Below, in pieces: positions 56,509 through 64,000 of a DNA stretch of 64,000 bases. The stretch comes from Clostridia bacterium (GTDB taxonomy: Bacteria; Bacillota; Clostridia; Oscillospirales; Acutalibacteraceae). Under the pieces are notes generated by a model. The model ran no database searches, was not told where the DNA came from, and saw only the letters and a program-made list of their open reading frames with translations. The position numbers were made by a program, and so were the translations under genes. Where the stretch lies: positions 1 to 64,000 of the forward strand of contig JAFXFC010000013.1 in the NCBI GenBank assembly GCA_017513525.1, given 5' to 3'. How positions within the stretch are numbered: the stretch's first letter is position 1; each line of letters opens with the position of its first letter.

Positions 56509-58935
56509 ATGTTTATGTTTACGGGCTTTTCGGGGAAAGCCAATACTGCACTTAATAATGCCGTGAGCTGTGCTGAGGATATGGGACACACATATATCGG
56601 CAGTGAGCATATTCTGGCAGGGCTTCTTAAAGACCCTACAGGTGTGGCAGGGGTCATTCTCAACGGAAAAAAGATAACTTATCAGTCATTTTATGAGGTT
56701 ATCAGAATGAATATAGGCATGGGAAATCCGACGAAGCTCACGGAAAATGATATTACTCCCAGAGCCCGTAAAATCATAAAAAATGCGCTGTCGCTTTCTG
56801 CGGCATCGGGAGGGGCAGTTGCCGGCACAGAGCATCTTCTCATGGCAATTCTTCGTGAGCAGGGCTGTTTTGCGAACAGAGCACTTATTAAAATGGGTGT
56901 TGTGCCCTCTGAAATATACACTGAAATAACAAGAGTTTTTCCCGAAAGCACATCGGATGCAAAAAACGGACGGCTCAAGGAGAAAACCGGTGCTTCGGGG
57001 AAGCCTTCAAGCCTTGAAAAATACGGAAGAAGCCTTACTTCTGCCGCCGCCTGCGGGAAAATCGACCCTGTTACGGGCAGAAACAAGGAAATAGACAGGG
57101 TAATTAAAATTCTTTGCCGAAGAACGAAAAATAACCCGTGCCTTATAGGTGAACCGGGTGTCGGAAAAACCGCCGTCGCAGAGGGACTTGCTCTTCGCAT
57201 TTCTTCGGGCGATGTTCCTGATATCCTTAAAAACACGGAAATATATTCACTTGAGCTCACATCAATGGTCGCAGGTGCAAAATACAGAGGTGACTTTGAA
57301 GAAAGAATAAAAAATGTGCTGAATGAAGTGACAAGTGCAGGAAATATAATTCTTTTTATTGATGAAATCCATAATCTTATAGGAGCAGGCTCCGCCGAGG
57401 GAGCCGTTGATGCGGCAAATATATTAAAGCCTGTTCTCGCGCGTGGTGAAATAAAGCTCATAGGTGCTACGACCTTAGAGGAATACAGAAAAAATATTGA
57501 AAAGGATGCAGCACTCGAAAGGCGTTTTCAGACGGTTTCAATAGAACAGCCGACAGCTGAAGAGACCCTTGAAATACTTAAGAATCTGCGGCCGCGTTAT
57601 GAAGCCTTTCACGGTGTAAAGATAACGGACGAGGCTCTGGAAGCGGCTGTCAGTATGTCCGAAAGATTTATAACCGACCGTTTTCTTCCCGATAAGGCTA
57701 TAGATCTCATTGATGAAACCTCTGCAGGAGTCAGCATTGCAGACGATAATCTGCCTCCCGAAATAAAAGAGCTTGAGAAAAAAGCAGAAATGGCAGGAAA
57801 AGCCAAGATAAATGCTGTGAATTCTCAGGATTTTGAAGCCGCAGGACGCTTCCGTGATGAGGAAAAGGCATTCCTTGAAGAGCTTCGTTCAAGAAAAGCA
57901 CAGCTTCTTGTAACAGATGAAGCCTACCCGAAGGTTGAAGCCTCTCATATAGCCGAAACCGTAAGCTCATGGACTAAAATACCCGTGGGAAATATAAAAG
58001 AAAACGAAAAGCAAAGACTGCAGGAGCTCGAAAAAATTCTTTCAGAAAGTATCATTGGACAGAATGCGGCAATAGCCTCGGTTTCCTCCGCCGTAAGACG
58101 GGGGAGAGCAGGGCTTTCAGACCCTTTCAGACCTATCGGAACCTTTCTTTTTTGCGGTCCTACGGGAGTGGGCAAAACTGCTCTCGCAAAAGCACTTGCA
58201 ACGGCGGTTTTCGGAAGTCCGGATTCTCTCATAAGGCTTGATATGTCTGAGTTTTCCGAAAAACATTCGGTGTCAAGGCTCATAGGCTCACCCCCCGGCT
58301 ATCAGGGCTTCGATGAGGGCGGACAGCTCATAAAAAAGATAAGAAACCGTCCTTACAGCGTGATACTTTTTGATGAAATAGAGAAAGCGCATCCCGATAT
58401 TTTTAATTTTCTTCTTCCGGTTTTGGAAGACGGAATTCTGACTGCCTCCGACGGAAAAAAAGCAGATTGCAGAAACTGTATAGTTGTTATGACCTCAAAT
58501 GCAGGCGCAAGAATTATCGGTGACAATAAATTATCTCTGGGATTTTATGAGGAAACCTCCGAAAGGGACTCTTCTTTCATGAAAAATGCCGTTGAAAAAG
58601 AGCTGAAAAAAATTTTTCCGCCCGAATTTCTCAACCGCATTGATGAAACAGTGATATTTTCACGGCTGAGAGTCGAGGATATTACGAAAATTGCAGAAAA
58701 TATGCTCGAAGAAATTAAAAGCCGTCTTGATAAAAAGGGGATAGCCATTTCATTTTCCGGGGAGGTTCCCGCTCTTCTTGCCGCAAAAGGTACCGATAAG
58801 ACCTACGGAGCAAGAAATCTCAGAAGACTTATTGTAAATGAAATTGAAACACCGCTTACGGAAATTATCTATAAAAGTGATGATGTTACAAGTATTTTAT
58901 GCACTGCCGAAAACGGAGAAATAAAATTTATTTAA
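56509..58935 (+). CDS. clpC: ClpC-type AAA+ unfoldase
   Basis: 808 residues, start MFMFTGFSGKANTAL after GGAGG. Clp_N repeats (HTYIGSEHILAGLL and AGTEHLLMAIL), first AAA+ domain with GEPGVGKTAVAEG (about 216-228) and LFIDEIHNLIGAG, a middle segment with a UVR-like motif (AVNSQDFEAAGRFRDEEKA), and a second AAA+ domain with GPTGVGKTALAKALA (about 551-565) and SPPGYQGFDEGG. It unfolds proteins for ClpP, including McsB-phosphorylated ones. Length is normal. clpP is not in the window. Confidence 0.95.
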   Translation: MFMFTGFSGKANTALNNAVSCAEDMGHTYIGSEHILAGLLKDPTGVAGVILNGKKITYQSFYEVIRMNIGMGNPTKLTENDITPRARKIIKNALSLSAASGGAVAGTEHLLMAILREQGCFANRALIKMGVVPSEIYTEITRVFPESTSDAKNGRLKEKTGASGKPSSLEKYGRSLTSAAACGKIDPVTGRNKEIDRVIKILCRRTKNNPCLIGEPGVGKTAVAEGLALRISSGDVPDILKNTEIYSLELTSMVAGAKYRGDFEERIKNVLNEVTSAGNIILFIDEIHNLIGAGSAEGAVDAANILKPVLARGEIKLIGATTLEEYRKNIEKDAALERRFQTVSIEQPTAEETLEILKNLRPRYEAFHGVKITDEALEAAVSMSERFITDRFLPDKAIDLIDETSAGVSIADDNLPPEIKELEKKAEMAGKAKINAVNSQDFEAAGRFRDEEKAFLEELRSRKAQLLVTDEAYPKVEASHIAETVSSWTKIPVGNIKENEKQRLQELEKILSESIIGQNAAIASVSSAVRRGRAGLSDPFRPIGTFLFCGPTGVGKTALAKALATAVFGSPDSLIRLDMSEFSEKHSVSRLIGSPPGYQGFDEGGQLIKKIRNRPYSVILFDEIEKAHPDIFNFLLPVLEDGILTASDGKKADCRNCIVVMTSNAGARIIGDNKLSLGFYEETSERDSSFMKNAVEKELKKIFPPEFLNRIDETVIFSRLRVEDITKIAENMLEEIKSRLDKKGIAISFSGEVPALLAAKGTDKTYGARNLRRLIVNEIETPLTEIIYKSDDVTSILCTAENGEIKFI

Positions 58936-58996
58936 AACAGCTAAAAGCTTTATTGATAATTTTACAGTTTTTTAATAGATAAATGATATTCGGCTA

Positions 58997-59025
58997 TTGA
59001 AATAATTATTAAAAAGTATTATAAT
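58997..59025 (+). promoter_or_regulatory. Promoter of the large secreted protein
   Basis: TTGAAA (58997-59002), 17 bases, TATAAT (59020-59025), about 59 bases before the ATG at 59084. Confidence 0.75.
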
Positions 59026-59083
59026 AACTCCGTATAGATATGCCGTGAAATGGCATAAATTTCAGAACAAGGAGTTGTTTTTG

Positions 59084-62000
59084 ATGCGATTAAAGAAAGT
59101 CCTCAGTGTTTTTCTTGCTGTAGTTATGCTTTTCAGTGCTGCTTCCGTCGGTCTTACCGCTGTTGCTGCTGAAATCAACTACGACGCTCAATACAGGTTA
59201 CTTGCGCTTGCCCTTAAAAAGGAGCATGTGCGTGACCTCACAAACTATACAGTTACAAGTGATAAAATTGATAACGGTGCGAAAGGCTATGTGGCAGAAG
59301 TAAAAGGCTTCTCATATGACCACAGAGTTACTGCAGCGGATAATACCGACGGTGATATCCTTAATGCTTCAAACCGTTTTTATTACATCGCAGAAACTCT
59401 TATGAGTTATACTTACGGTGTAGGCTGTTATGATGCAAAAACTCTTATAGAGCAGATTGCAGGAAAAATCAAGCCGCATTTTGATTCTTCGGAAACTATC
59501 TATGAGGATTTCAGCGGCAACAGATATAATCCCACTGCTGAAGAGCTTGAAATCTATAACGCTCTTGCAGCTGAAATTGAAGCTGAAGGCGGCACATTAG
59601 ATCAGGCTGCTGTTACTGAAGCAGGTCTTTTCTTCATGGAAAGAGATGCATGGGAATACTACAATGTTGAATCCGTCCTCAAATATTTTGCAGGTAATGC
59701 AACAGCCATAAATTCAAATAACTGGTACCACAGATATTCATTCATTGTTGAAACCTCTGTTGAAACCTGTCTTCAGGATTTCGGCGGACTTAATAATGTT
59801 GTCAACACCACCCTTACAATAAGAACGGCTGTTTATCAGTTCAAGTATCAGAAGCTTTATAACGAATCAGCTTCAAAGGCATATTTTGCATTTGACAAGA
59901 GCACACTTCAGGATGTTTTTGAAACCTACGGGGACGAATTCGGGCTCGACAGCACCTCTGCAGACCTTACTAAGAATAACGGCACCTCCATGGGTCTTCT
60001 TCGTGACGGTCAGGCTGCCAACTTCTTAATTAAGGTCACTGAGGATAAAACTACTGTTCAGCGTCTTCTTGATATCGAAAGAGCTTTCGATAAGTATGTA
60101 ACAAAGCAGTATAACGAAGCAACAAAAACAAAGTGGGACGATACTATCAGTGGTGCGGACTATGAAGAGTTCAAGGGATATGCTGCTTACCTTACAGGTA
60201 ATTACAGTAACGATACTCTCGTTTCCCTCTTTGGCGATAAGCTCGGCAACATGGTAACTCTTACTTATCTGTTAAAGCCGATAAATGAAGCTCCCACCCG
60301 TGTAGTTCGCGGTGAGGCTACATATACAGCCACTCCCGCTAAGATTAACAGAGTAATTAACAGTCTTGATAATCTTGTATCGTCAGGAAAAGACGATGAC
60401 GAAAATTCTATCGCAAACAGAGTTGCCGGATTAATCTCTCTTTTCCTTGATGTCGGCGGCTTGCTCGGTGCAGAGGGCATTGAATATGAATCTCTTGAAG
60501 ACCTCATAGGCAAAATTCTTCAGTCCTTGGTTTTCAGTGACAGTATCATCAATATGTTGGTTGAGCTTCTCTATCCTATGATCAGTGATCTCATTGAAAC
60601 TGAGCTTATCGGTATGATAAAAGAAGAAGCCGGCAGCGTGCTCGGTGATCTTGTTAACACTTTGCTTGAAGATATTCTTGATAACAATAAACTTGCAGTT
60701 CATCCCAAAGCATTAGGAGAGCTCCTTAGCGAAGACTATGGAAACACATATAAAGCCGCCTCTGATTATCTCAGAAACGGCAGTGATAACTGGGCTGATG
60801 TTGACTGCTCAAAAATAGTATGGGGTGTTGACACGGCTCCCGTTGAACAGAAGCAAGAAGTTTTTCTTAATGCTCTGTGTGCGGCGCTCGGCGGATTTAC
60901 ACGACTTCTTGTTGTGCTCCTTTGCGGTGACTATGAATACCGAAACGATGCTATGCAGGATGTTGATAATTTCGGTAAATATTTCGACCTTGCGCTTATT
61001 GGCGGTGTTTGGATCACATCTCAGGGTATGTATACCAAGCTCTTTATTCCGCTTTACAGAGTTCTCGGTCTTGATGAAAGCGATTATTTATCAGCCGCTG
61101 ATTTCCATGCCGCTGTTGTCAGAGACAGAAATGTTGTTCTCAGAGAGGCAGTCAGACCCATTATAACCTGGGTTACCGAATATGTAGCAAAGCGTCCCTT
61201 TGAAACCATAATGAAGCTTGTGCCTAACCTTGTAAACTTCCTTTCAAGAACCGATAATGTAGATATCTCAGGTTATAAGGACGATTGGACAGGTAAAGCG
61301 TTTGTACTTGGTTCGGATAATCAGGAGAATGCTCATAAGGGCTATTCACTTTTACAGACAAAGAATCTTGTAACAATTCTTGATAACATTTATATTTCTA
61401 TTTCTGTTTTAGGTATGATAGGTATTGATGTAGGCTCAATTGCTTCCCTTATCGGCGGTGACACTCTCGGAATGCTTACATCGCTTAATGCTCTTCTCAA
61501 TGAAGTTATAGGTCTTGCATATGAAACCGATATAGTTCAGACAAAAGAAATAGTTTGTTATACCGATATCTACGGTAATTTCTATTTCCCGGGGGATGAA
61601 GGCTTTGAAGAATTGGATCTCACTTCATTTACTCCTCACTTAGTATATTATTCAAATGATGACCATACAAAATTCAGTCTTACAAAGACCGAAGAATGTC
61701 CTAATGAACATACCAATTACACTTATGTAGAAAGAAACTATTATCTGCCCACAATTCCCGAAGCAAAGCTTCTTTCCTGCGGAACAAAGAATGAGGCAAC
61801 CAACACGATTACAGTCAATGATCCCGGTCAGGTATTCCTATTCTTGCTCCGTTATGTGCTTTCGGCAGTAGGCTATAAATTTGATGTAAATGCATACGGC
61901 GGCGAGATCCCCTCTCTTATTGAGTGTTTCGGACTTGATCTTGAAAGTGAGCTTTTTGCAGGCTTTACACTCGGTGATATCATCAATAACGTTATGCTTC

Positions 62001-63811
62001 ATCCCGATGAAGCTATATGTGCACTTCTTGAGCTTTTCTCTCCCAATGAAGAGGGTAATCTCTATGAGGTTAATGAAGCCGGTAATGTTGTAAAGGGTAA
62101 GCCTTATACATATCCTGTACAGCCCATTGAATACTATGAAAACACTCTTCTCAATAAAACCGTTAACCCCACTCTTACATACGGTACAGAGGTCAGATAT
62201 TCACAGTATTGGACAAAAGAGGTTGCAGACGACTTCATTGCAAATCTTACTCCTCTTGCAGAAGCCGTTGTTAAAATGATCGGTCTTGAGGGCGCTGAAG
62301 ACGGTATAGGACCCTTCCTTGAAAATCTTCTTAAAGAAAATGTATTCAATAATGATCTTGTAAATACACTCTTTAATACCATTTATCAGCTTATTGCAAA
62401 TCTCAATGACATGGTAGGGCTTGATCTTGAAGGAATTCTCGATTCTGTTCTCGATGTTTCATTCGCACCCTCTAAGGTTGCAACAACACTTCGTAAGATG
62501 GCAGGTGACAGCGAAGCTGTAAGACAGATTGCAACTCTTAATTCCTGGTTAGATCTCTTTACAGTAGGCACTGAAATTGACGAAGAAACAGGAGAAGAAG
62601 TTCCTGTTCTCGGTGATGTAGAGCTTGACTGGGGTATTGATACTGCCCAAAACAGTGCAGATGCATTCCTCAGAACTGTTTCAGCACTTCTTTCTCCCGC
62701 AGCCTTCCTTCTTAAGTTCCTGTTTATGGATCAGGACCTTGATATTCTGGGACTCGTTCATATCCCGGGATACGCAGGTTATCAGTACGCATTTATAGGA
62801 CTTCTTGAACTGCTTACATGTCCCGATATTCTTACATATGAAGAGTATTATAAGGCTTCACTTGATCCCGAATGCGGTGATGCAAATGTTATTTATTATC
62901 TGTTCGCTCCCTTACTCGGACTTATTGAAAAGGTTTATGTAGATCCCGTTAACACAGTATTAAGCCTTATACCTAATCTCTTCTTCTTTATCTCAATCGG
63001 CGGACTTAACGATTTTGTTAACAATCTTATTCACTTTGCATATGTCCTTCTTGATATATTAAAGCCTATCCTTAACGGTTATGATCTTCTTGACGGACTT
63101 CTTGCAAATCTTGAAATTTCAGGCTTTGCGCTTAATCTCTCAATTCCTCTTAATCTTGACTTCAATTCAATCATAAGTGAGCTCCTCGGTTCACTTGTCG
63201 GAGATGTGCTTACAATTGAAGGTGTATCTATTACACTTCCGCATATCGACCTTTACACTCTTTGTGTAGGTACTCTTGAAAGATTTAACTCCAAAGAAGG
63301 CAGAGTAATTGCTCATCTTAATGCTTCAGGCGGCGGCGAGCTCCTTACAGCGCTTCTGAGAATTGTGTTTGATGTTCTCTTCATGGAAGAAAATCATGTA
63401 GCACTCAGTCAGATAGTTTCCAACCTTGCAGGTGAAGGCATACTTGATGAATATGACGAAGAGACCTTGTATATTGTCATAAATACGCTTCTGGGACTGC
63501 TTGAAGATTATGAGGTTCTCGATATAGTTCTATATGCTGTATATCTTCTGGTAACAAACCTTATTCCCATAGCAGATACATTGGCAGAGCGACTTGCCGC
63601 TAACGGTATGACTATAACTGAATTCTTCGGTTCAATGTCTGATTTTGATTCATTTATTGCAAACATCTCTCTTATTCTTAAAGATCCCAATGAAGTAGAG
63701 GTTCCCGGTCAGATAGATGATATGGGCGCAATAGGCGGTATTTTTGCAAGAATCAAGGCATTCTTCGAAAAAATCAAACTGTTCTTCCAGAGACTTTTTG
63801 GAATAATCTAA
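59084..63811 (+). CDS. Very large secreted helical protein with internal duplication
   Basis: 1575 residues, ATG at 59084 after AAGGAG; the upstream in-frame ATG has no ribosome site. The signal peptide (RLKKVLSVFLAVVMLF ... AVAAE) predicts export. No LPxTG anchor, dockerin or catalytic motif is seen. The body is rich in Leu/Ile helices. Two regions align: WGVDTAPVEQ ... LCGDYEY ... VKRPF-like (about 600-735) and WGIDTAQNSAD ... FMDQDLDI ... VDPVNTVLSLIPN (about 1185-1310), indicating duplication. It ends with an amphipathic Phe/Lys helix (FARIKAFFEKIKLFFQRLFG) like the small peptides at 14009-14663. Surface or matrix role is possible; function unknown. Confidence 0.75.
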   Translation: MRLKKVLSVFLAVVMLFSAASVGLTAVAAEINYDAQYRLLALALKKEHVRDLTNYTVTSDKIDNGAKGYVAEVKGFSYDHRVTAADNTDGDILNASNRFYYIAETLMSYTYGVGCYDAKTLIEQIAGKIKPHFDSSETIYEDFSGNRYNPTAEELEIYNALAAEIEAEGGTLDQAAVTEAGLFFMERDAWEYYNVESVLKYFAGNATAINSNNWYHRYSFIVETSVETCLQDFGGLNNVVNTTLTIRTAVYQFKYQKLYNESASKAYFAFDKSTLQDVFETYGDEFGLDSTSADLTKNNGTSMGLLRDGQAANFLIKVTEDKTTVQRLLDIERAFDKYVTKQYNEATKTKWDDTISGADYEEFKGYAAYLTGNYSNDTLVSLFGDKLGNMVTLTYLLKPINEAPTRVVRGEATYTATPAKINRVINSLDNLVSSGKDDDENSIANRVAGLISLFLDVGGLLGAEGIEYESLEDLIGKILQSLVFSDSIINMLVELLYPMISDLIETELIGMIKEEAGSVLGDLVNTLLEDILDNNKLAVHPKALGELLSEDYGNTYKAASDYLRNGSDNWADVDCSKIVWGVDTAPVEQKQEVFLNALCAALGGFTRLLVVLLCGDYEYRNDAMQDVDNFGKYFDLALIGGVWITSQGMYTKLFIPLYRVLGLDESDYLSAADFHAAVVRDRNVVLREAVRPIITWVTEYVAKRPFETIMKLVPNLVNFLSRTDNVDISGYKDDWTGKAFVLGSDNQENAHKGYSLLQTKNLVTILDNIYISISVLGMIGIDVGSIASLIGGDTLGMLTSLNALLNEVIGLAYETDIVQTKEIVCYTDIYGNFYFPGDEGFEELDLTSFTPHLVYYSNDDHTKFSLTKTEECPNEHTNYTYVERNYYLPTIPEAKLLSCGTKNEATNTITVNDPGQVFLFLLRYVLSAVGYKFDVNAYGGEIPSLIECFGLDLESELFAGFTLGDIINNVMLHPDEAICALLELFSPNEEGNLYEVNEAGNVVKGKPYTYPVQPIEYYENTLLNKTVNPTLTYGTEVRYSQYWTKEVADDFIANLTPLAEAVVKMIGLEGAEDGIGPFLENLLKENVFNNDLVNTLFNTIYQLIANLNDMVGLDLEGILDSVLDVSFAPSKVATTLRKMAGDSEAVRQIATLNSWLDLFTVGTEIDEETGEEVPVLGDVELDWGIDTAQNSADAFLRTVSALLSPAAFLLKFLFMDQDLDILGLVHIPGYAGYQYAFIGLLELLTCPDILTYEEYYKASLDPECGDANVIYYLFAPLLGLIEKVYVDPVNTVLSLIPNLFFFISIGGLNDFVNNLIHFAYVLLDILKPILNGYDLLDGLLANLEISGFALNLSIPLNLDFNSIISELLGSLVGDVLTIEGVSITLPHIDLYTLCVGTLERFNSKEGRVIAHLNASGGGELLTALLRIVFDVLFMEENHVALSQIVSNLAGEGILDEYDEETLYIVINTLLGLLEDYEVLDIVLYAVYLLVTNLIPIADTLAERLAANGMTITEFFGSMSDFDSFIANISLILKDPNEVEVPGQIDDMGAIGGIFARIKAFFEKIKLFFQRLFGII

Positions 63812-63815
63812 CTTT

Positions 63816-63850
63816 AATTTGCCGCTGCCATTTAATGACAGCGGCAAATT
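63816..63850 (+). terminator. Terminator of the large secreted protein gene
   Basis: AATTTGCCGCTG (63816-63827) pairs perfectly with CAGCGGCAAATT (63839-63850), followed by an AT-rich stretch. Confidence 0.8.
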
Positions 63851-64000
63851 ATAATTTATCTGTTACATGCAAAAAGGCACTTACTGATTGTAGGGGAGGG
63901 GGGCCCCCCTCCCGCAACTGAGGAAGTGCAATTTTTAAAAATCATTTGTTTTTAAATAAAAACTGTGGCATTTACTTTCCCATATACAAAACCTTATATA
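63850..64000. repeat. R2 repeat, copy d (right part outside window)
   Basis: TTATAATTTATC start, then GTAGGGGAGGGG...CCCCTCCCGC near 63891-63915 and internal TTTACTTTCCCATATAC matching the other R2 copies. Cut by the window end. Confidence 0.75.

Noticed and set aside
1-64000. tRNA, rRNA or known riboswitch genes
   Set aside because: I looked for acceptor-stem/T-loop patterns and for long conserved leaders in the intergenic regions and saw none I could support; a covariance-model search would settle this.

Overview
The window looks like chromosome of an uncultured gut-type member of the Clostridia (Oscillospirales/Ruminococcaceae-like). The evidence is the protein families (walJ-rlmH pair, mcsA-mcsB-clpC, YebC, Lgt, GH36/GH78 glycosidases, Na+-translocating decarboxylase, corrinoid methyl transfer with a RACE activator), strong AGGAGG-type ribosome binding sites, and many promoters of TTGACA-17-TATAAT type. 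I see no rRNA, tRNA, CRISPR array, transposase or prophage structural gene.

Layout. 1-9.1 kb: alpha-galactosidase, walJ, rlmH, a compact convergent locus that looks like a type I toxin-antitoxin, a radical-SAM/GNAT fusion, an exported foldase-like lipoprotein, a nitroreductase and a metallophosphoesterase. 9.4-13.9 kb: an orphan binding lipoprotein and an amino-acid ABC transporter whose binding protein appears circularly permuted. 13.9-14.75 kb: an operon of four peptides of 37-49 residues with amphipathic, Phe-rich helices and acidic tails. 14.75-18.5 kb: a regulatory island (Cys-rich small protein, face-to-face promoters, XRE regulator, ImmA/IrrE peptidase) split by a ~790-bp repeat whose inverted copy lies 1.2 kb further on. 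18.4-25.8 kb: heterodimeric ABC exporter, yebC, lgt, sugar kinase, HAD hydrolase. 25.9-27.5 kb: an AT-rich patch with a possible GNAT toxin-antitoxin and a RimJ/L-type acetyltransferase. 27.6-30.6 kb: a corrinoid methyl-transfer operon. 30.9-35 kb: an operon with two near-duplicate adenylate-forming ligases and two small unknown proteins. 35-50.4 kb: lipoprotein, esterase, murA, GH78 rhamnosidase, recG, amidohydrolase, degenerate GH2-like protein, exonuclease III, M23 peptidase. 51.1-54.5 kb: four-subunit Na+-pumping decarboxylase. 54.7-58.9 kb: mcsA, mcsB, clpC without ctsR. 59-63.8 kb: a secreted protein of about 1575 residues with an internal duplication.

The intergenic DNA is dominated by structured repeats. 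R1 (1-372, 5336-5606, 15674-16470, 17677-18458, 50700-51135) has long terminal inverted repeats and hairpins whose stems differ between copies but stay complementary. R2 (9170, 24005, 37494, 63850) is bounded by G-rich/C-rich hairpins. R3 (36300, 50445, 56200) is an array of tiny hairpins separated by a constant AGTGATATT-like spacer. R1 and R3 share an end motif, AAATCATAATT, that supplies the Ser-stop end of four unrelated genes.

The observations I find most interesting are the four-peptide operon, the convergent small-toxin/antisense-RNA locus, the permuted binding protein, and the covarying R1/R3 hairpins. All calls come from reading the sequence without database searches. Start codons were chosen from ribosome binding sites and family N-termini.
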